This document shows positions 60,364-64,000 of a stretch of DNA of 64,000 bases, piece after piece. The stretch is from Caballeronia telluris. GTDB lineage: Bacteria; Pseudomonadota; Gammaproteobacteria; Burkholderiales; Burkholderiaceae. Each line of letters begins with the position of its first letter. Positions within the stretch are counted from its first letter, which is position 1. The notes beneath the pieces were generated by a model. That model ran no database searches and was not told the origin of the DNA. It saw nothing but the letters and a program-made list of their open reading frames with translations. The stretch covers positions 62,001-126,000 of the forward strand of contig NZ_FCNZ02000003.1 of the NCBI RefSeq assembly GCF_001544495.1. The letters are read 5' to 3'. The position numbers and the translations under genes are program-made.

Positions 60364-60399
60364 GCGGTTGAGCTTCGCGGTTGAGCTTCGCGGTTGAGA
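60364..60399 (+). repeat. 13-bp direct repeat in the element's centre
   Basis: The unit gcggttgagcttc occurs at 60364-60376 and 60377-60389, with a partial third copy from 60390. It lies inside the central part between the arms. Confidence 0.85.
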
Positions 60400-60529
60400 T
60401 GGTAGTCCGCTGGTTTTTGTTGTGCCCCTCGTCCGAGCGAAGCGCGGACGGAGCTGAACGGAGTGCATACCACTCCGTATAAATGAAGAAGGTGTCAGTC
60501 GTACTGCGCGCCAAGTCGGGTGGATGTTT

Positions 60530-60730
60530 GAGGGCGACACTTAGGCGGTATGTCCACTCAGTACTTCAAAGGCGTTGCCGCCTTAAGACTGCTGACTAAA
60601 AAAGCTGCTTTCTTTGCTTACTTTCTTTGCAGCAGCAAAGAAAGTAAGTCCCGCCCCGGACAGGGGCAGAGCCAATAGACCGACGCGAAAGCAAGTTCCA
60701 AAGAAGCGCAAGCGCATCAACCGGTGTCAA
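60530..60730 (-). repeat. Right arm of the inverted repeat
   Basis: Reverse complement of the left arm: GAGGGCGACACTTAGGCGGT at its inner end, the nested CTTACTTTCTTTGC hairpin at about 60617-60648, and CGCCCCGGACAGGGGCAGAG, ending GCGCATCAACCGGTGTC. A few differences from the left arm (for example gcagtag versus gtcagcagt) show independent drift. Confidence 0.85.
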
Positions 60731-60788
60731 AAAAACCAGAAGCAAACGCAGCAAAAAAGAACCCGTACAGATTGAAGGAAAGAGAATC

Positions 60789-62627
60789 ATGTTGAAGAAG
60801 TGGTCGATTCGTACGACGCTGACCCTGGTGGGTCTGCTCTTCGTGAGCTTCGCGGCGGTAGTCGGTGCGTTGGCACTGTCGGGCCTGACCTCAGCAAGCA
60901 CGTCCCTGTCCGCGCTGGCGCAACAGGACATGGTGTCGATCCGCGCGCTCGGCGAGGCCTCGTCGTACCTGCTGCGCTCGCGCGTGACGCTCGATCGCGT
61001 GCGCTCGCTCACGGAAGCGGGCAACGCAGACGAAGCCAAAAAGGCACTGGACCGCGGCCAGTTCCTGCTCGACAAGTCGAACGAGAACTGGAAGCTCTAC
61101 ATCGACACGCCGAAGCCCACGCTGCCGCAGGCAGCCCTCGACGCCGTGATCGCGCAACACGACGCGCTGCTGCGTACCGGCGTCGAACCGGAGTTCGCCG
61201 CGATCCGCGCCGGCGACATGGCCGCCTATCACGCCATCGCCGATACCAAGATCAGCCCGATGTTCGTGGCATTCGACACAGCCGCGTCCGCCGCCGTCGC
61301 GTTGCACCTGAAGCACGCGGAAGAACTGCGCTCGGACGCGACGTCGCACATCGAGATGCTCAGCGCGGCGATCGCCGTCGTGCTCGTGCTGGCCGTGCTC
61401 ACGCTCTTCGCCACCCGCGTCGCGCTGGGCGGCCTCATCGTGCAGCCGATCAACGCCGCCGTCGATCACTTCGAACGCATCTCGCAAGGCGACCTCACGA
61501 AGTCCGTGCACACCGACAAGACCAACGAGATCGGCCGCCTCTTCGCGGGCATCGAACGCATGCGCGTCAATCTCACGCAGATGGTCGGCTCGGTTCATCG
61601 CGGCGCGGAATCGATCGACACCGGCGCGCGCGAAATCGCGAGCGGCAACACGGATCTCTCGCAACGCACGGAAGAACAGGCCGCGTCGCTGCAGGAAACC
61701 GCGTCGAGCATGGAAGAACTCACCGGCACGGTGAAGCAGAACGCCGAGAACGCGCGCCAGGCAAGCCAGCTCGCGGTGAACGCTTCGGATATCGCGTCGC
61801 GCGGCGGGCACGTCGTCGATCAGGTCGTCGACACGATGAACGCGATCGCGTCGAGTTCGAGCAAGGTCGTCGACATCATCGGCGTGATCGAAGGCATCGC
61901 GTTCCAGACCAACATCCTGGCACTGAATGCGGCCGTGGAAGCCGCGCGCGCCGGGGAGGAAGGACGCGGGTTCGCGGTCGTCGCGGGCGAAGTGCGCTCG
62001 CTCGCGCAGCGCAGCGCGGCGGCGGCGAAGGAGATCAAGGCGCTGATCGGCGATTCGGCAGGCAAGGTCGAGAGCGGCACGGAACTCGTCGCGAAGGCGG
62101 GCGAGACGATGGGCGAGATCGTGCAGGCCGTGCGCCGCGTGACCGACATCATGGGCGAAATCAGCGCGGCCTCCGAAGAGCAGTCGGACGGTATCGAGCA
62201 GGTCAACCGCGCGGTCACGCAGATGGACAGCGTCACGCAGCAGAACGCCGCGCTCGTCGAGCAGGCAGCCGCGGCGGCGGCCTCGCTCGAAGACCAGACG
62301 CGTCAGTTGAAGGACATCGTCGGGCACTGGCAGATCGAGAGCATGACCGCGAAGCCGAGCGCTTCGGTCGCGGCGGCGCGCCTGTCCGGCGCGGCATCGC
62401 GCGTCGAACCGGCGCGGCTCAAGGCTGAAAACCGCAACGACGGCACAAAAATCTCGCCGGAGCCTAACGTCGCGCGCAATCGCGCCGTTAATAAAGGTAC
62501 GGGCACGGGCGCCGCCAGGCAAGACGCGACGAGCGCCCCGGCGGCAGTGTCCGCAGCACCGGCGGTCGCGCCCCGCGCGACAGCGCGAGCGACGGCCACG
62601 GCAGACGGCGACTGGGAAACTTTCTGA
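60789..62627 (+). CDS. Methyl-accepting chemotaxis protein with C-terminal CheR-tethering pentapeptide
   Basis: A 612-residue chemoreceptor. TM1 at about residues 10-31, a periplasmic four-helix-type sensor (about 32-188), TM2 at 190-210, HAMP (about 212-266), then the signalling coiled coil with tip [20 protein letters not shown] and [19 protein letters not shown]. After a flexible 100-residue Ala/Thr linker the chain ends DWETF, the NWETF-like site that binds CheR and CheB. The ligand is not predictable. cheR follows, fitting a high-abundance, adaptation-competent receptor. Confidence 0.95.
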   Translation: MLKKWSIRTTLTLVGLLFVSFAAVVGALALSGLTSASTSLSALAQQDMVSIRALGEASSYLLRSRVTLDRVRSLTEAGNADEAKKALDRGQFLLDKSNENWKLYIDTPKPTLPQAALDAVIAQHDALLRTGVEPEFAAIRAGDMAAYHAIADTKISPMFVAFDTAASAAVALHLKHAEELRSDATSHIEMLSAAIAVVLVLAVLTLFATRVALGGLIVQPINAAVDHFERISQGDLTKSVHTDKTNEIGRLFAGIERMRVNLTQMVGSVHRGAESIDTGAREIASGNTDLSQRTEEQAASLQETASSMEELTGTVKQNAENARQASQLAVNASDIASRGGHVVDQVVDTMNAIASSSSKVVDIIGVIEGIAFQTNILALNAAVEAARAGEEGRGFAVVAGEVRSLAQRSAAAAKEIKALIGDSAGKVESGTELVAKAGETMGEIVQAVRRVTDIMGEISAASEEQSDGIEQVNRAVTQMDSVTQQNAALVEQAAAAAASLEDQTRQLKDIVGHWQIESMTAKPSASVAAARLSGAASRVEPARLKAENRNDGTKISPEPNVARNRAVNKGTGTGAARQDATSAPAAVSAAPAVAPRATARATATADGDWETF

Positions 62628-62796
62628 CGCAGCACGCTTAAGGCAGTTCGATACGACCATGCAGGATTTCAGCAACTCGCCGCCCAGCGGGCGATTCATC
62701 GAAGCGCGGGCGTCGGGCCTGCTTGGTCGCCGAAGACCTGCATCGCGACGCGATGCGGCTTCAAGTCAGGCATAAGGCAGTGAGACAAGAGGCATC

Positions 62797-63723
62797 ATGA
62801 TGGCAACGCGCCAAGCACGCATCGACACGACCGAACGTCCGCGGACCTCGGACGTCGAGCGCGATTTCGAATTCACGTCGGCGGATTTCGCCCGCATTCG
62901 CGAGCTGATCCACCGCCGCGCGGGCATCTCGCTGTCCGACCACAAGCGCGACATGGCGTACAGCCGGCTCGCGCGGCGCCTGCGCGCCTGCGGCATCGAC
63001 ACGTTCCGGCAATATCTGGACCGCCTCGAAGCGAGCGACGACAACGCCGAATGGGAAGCCTTCGTCAACGCGCTGACCACCAACCTGACGGCGTTCTTCC
63101 GCGAGTCGCATCACTTCCCGATTCTCGCGGACTTCGCGAAGCGCCGCCAGCAGCCGTTCTCGGTGTGGTGCTCGGCGGCATCGACGGGCGAGGAGCCGTA
63201 TTCGATCGCCATGACGCTGATCGAAGCGCTCGGCGAACAAGCGGCGCGCCAGTGCACGGTGATCTCCACCGACATCGACAGCCAGGTGCTCGCCAAGGCC
63301 GACGCGGGCGTCTACTCGCTCGACCAGGTGAAGCAGCTGAGCCCGGAACGGCTCAAGCGCTTCTTCCTGAAGGGCACGGGCGCGCATGCGGGTCTCGTCA
63401 AGGTGCGCCCGGAAGTGCGCGCGCTGGTGAAGTTCGATCGCCTGAATCTGACCGACGTGCACTACAACCTGAAAGGCCCGTTCGACGCGATCTTCTGCCG
63501 CAACGTGATGATCTACTTCGACAAGCCGACGCAAGGGCAAGTGCTCTCGCGCTTCGAGCCACTGATGAAGCCGGGCGCGCTGCTGTTCGCCGGCCACTCG
63601 GAGAACTTCACCTACGTGACGCAGGCGTTCCGGCTGCGCGGCCAGACGGTGTACGAACTCACGCGCGACGCGAAAGGCGCCGCGGCGAAGCAGGCGCGCG
63701 CGCTTGCCGGAGAACCGGCATGA
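62797..63723 (+). CDS. cheR: Chemotaxis protein methyltransferase CheR
   Basis: A 308-residue SAM-dependent methyltransferase that methylates receptor glutamates. The N-terminal helical domain contains [20 protein letters not shown], the SAM domain has [17 protein letters not shown] (motif I) and [13 protein letters not shown], and [13 protein letters not shown] is a family signature. The small beta subdomain that binds receptor pentapeptides lies in the C-terminal half. Two ATGs open it (62797 and 62800). Its stop overlaps the cheD start by 4 bp. Confidence 0.95.
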   Translation: MMATRQARIDTTERPRTSDVERDFEFTSADFARIRELIHRRAGISLSDHKRDMAYSRLARRLRACGIDTFRQYLDRLEASDDNAEWEAFVNALTTNLTAFFRESHHFPILADFAKRRQQPFSVWCSAASTGEEPYSIAMTLIEALGEQAARQCTVISTDIDSQVLAKADAGVYSLDQVKQLSPERLKRFFLKGTGAHAGLVKVRPEVRALVKFDRLNLTDVHYNLKGPFDAIFCRNVMIYFDKPTQGQVLSRFEPLMKPGALLFAGHSENFTYVTQAFRLRGQTVYELTRDAKGAAAKQARALAGEPA

Positions 63724-64000
63724 GCGGATTGCCGATCGCGTCGAACCTGTATTTCGACAACCACTTCCAGAAGCCCGGCGTGAAACTGCTGCCGAACGAG
63801 TTCTACATGACGAGCGAGGACATGGTCCTCGTGACGGTGCTCGGCTCGTGCGTCGCGGCGTGCATCAACGACCGCACGGCGGGCATCGGCGGAATGAATC
63901 ACTTCATGCTGCCCGACGACGGCTCGGACGCGTCGCATGCTTCTTCGGATTCGATGCGCTACGGCGCCTACGCGATGGAAGTGCTCATCAACGAACTGAT
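63720..64000 (+). CDS. cheD: Chemoreceptor glutamine deamidase CheD, N-terminal part (runs off window)
   Basis: The ATG at 63720 overlaps the cheR stop (ATGA). The visible 93 residues include [19 protein letters not shown], the catalytic Cys in [13 protein letters not shown], and the catalytic His in [11 protein letters not shown], the paired motifs of CheD. It deamidates receptor glutamines so that they can be methylated by CheR. The C-terminus is outside the window; cheB is expected to follow. Confidence 0.95.
   Translation, partial: MSGLPIASNLYFDNHFQKPGVKLLPNEFYMTSEDMVLVTVLGSCVAACINDRTAGIGGMNHFMLPDDGSDASHASSDSMRYGAYAMEVLINEL

Larger units (their letters stand above)
60031..60760. repeat. 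Large inverted-repeat element between cheW and the chemoreceptor
   Basis: The whole gap between cheW and the receptor gene is one palindromic element: arms of about 200 bp (60051-60252 and 60530-60730) are inverted copies that differ at only a scattering of bases, around a 277-bp centre. The outermost bases continue a weaker match. It codes for no transposase. Short frames in it look like by-products. It looks like a non-autonomous, MITE- or BIME-like repeat. Confidence 0.85.

Noticed and set aside
60319..60540. Short minus-strand frames in the centre of the large inverted repeat
   Set aside because: They are Ser/Arg/Thr-rich without a ribosome-binding site and lie in repeat DNA. I take them as by-products of the repeat, although similar short proteins may be annotated elsewhere for the same reason.
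1..64000. CRISPR arrays, tRNA or rRNA genes, insertion sequences, prophage
   Set aside because: I found no regularly spaced repeats, no cloverleaf-like tRNA segment, no transposase or integrase motif, and no ribosomal RNA sequence by reading. A tRNAscan or ISfinder search could still find something short that I missed.

Overview
The window looks like part of the main chromosome of a Burkholderia-group betaproteobacterium (Burkholderia, Paraburkholderia or Caballeronia; the genus is inferred from gene content and style, not proven). It is GC-rich and densely coded. It carries flhDC, motAB and a chemotaxis operon of betaproteobacterial type, a bioA-bioF-bioD-bioB operon, aceK, a Burkholderia-style porin and many runs of genes joined by 4-bp ATGA overlaps. 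I saw no rRNA, tRNA, CRISPR array, transposase or prophage block.

Layout. 0-8.3 kb: the 5' end of an indolepyruvate ferredoxin oxidoreductase-type enzyme, a glutathione transferase, two small unknown proteins, an operon of LacI regulator, AGE-family sugar isomerase and PfkB kinase, and an operon of acyl-CoA dehydrogenase-like protein, PIG-L deacetylase and methyltransferase. 8.5-20.9 kb: bile-acid-type symporter, exported small protein, porin, flavin monooxygenase, a haloacetate dehalogenase homologue with the full fluoroacetate dehalogenase residue set, an MBL hydrolase / DUF1289-MaoC fusion / YbaK group, HMG-CoA lyase, GhrA, a VOC protein, an RBBP9-type esterase and a sulfate-binding protein. 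21-26 kb: the biotin operon and a methylglutaconyl-CoA hydratase-like enzyme. 26-35 kb: a secreted alpha/beta hydrolase, then a same-strand run from a MerR regulator through aceK, carbonic anhydrase, thiolase, SDR, GST and YchJ, with an MBL hydrolase divergent from the MerR gene.

35-38.3 kb: an oligopeptide-type binding protein, then a yybP-ykoY-like (manganese) riboswitch ahead of a cation/proton antiporter. 38.4-44 kb: fliT, fliD, fliC (with a sigma-28 promoter) and a TPR/SPINDLY-type O-GlcNAc transferase that probably glycosylates flagellin. 44-53 kb: aldo/keto reductase, rpsU, a tandem pair of related unknown proteins, tag, a BadF-type kinase, a HAD phosphatase, a small exported protein, aqpZ, an H-NS-type protein and a glycosyltransferase. 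53.5-64 kb: flhD, flhC, then a sigma-28-driven motA-motB-cheY-cheA-cheW block, a roughly 700-bp element with 200-bp inverted arms, then a chemoreceptor ending in a CheR-tethering pentapeptide, cheR and the start of cheD.

The clearest non-coding signals are the riboswitch at about 36.98 kb, two abutting palindromes (one RcsAB-box-like) upstream of flhDC at 53.32-53.36 kb, a LiuR-like operator at 34.0 kb and the large inverted repeat inside the chemotaxis locus.
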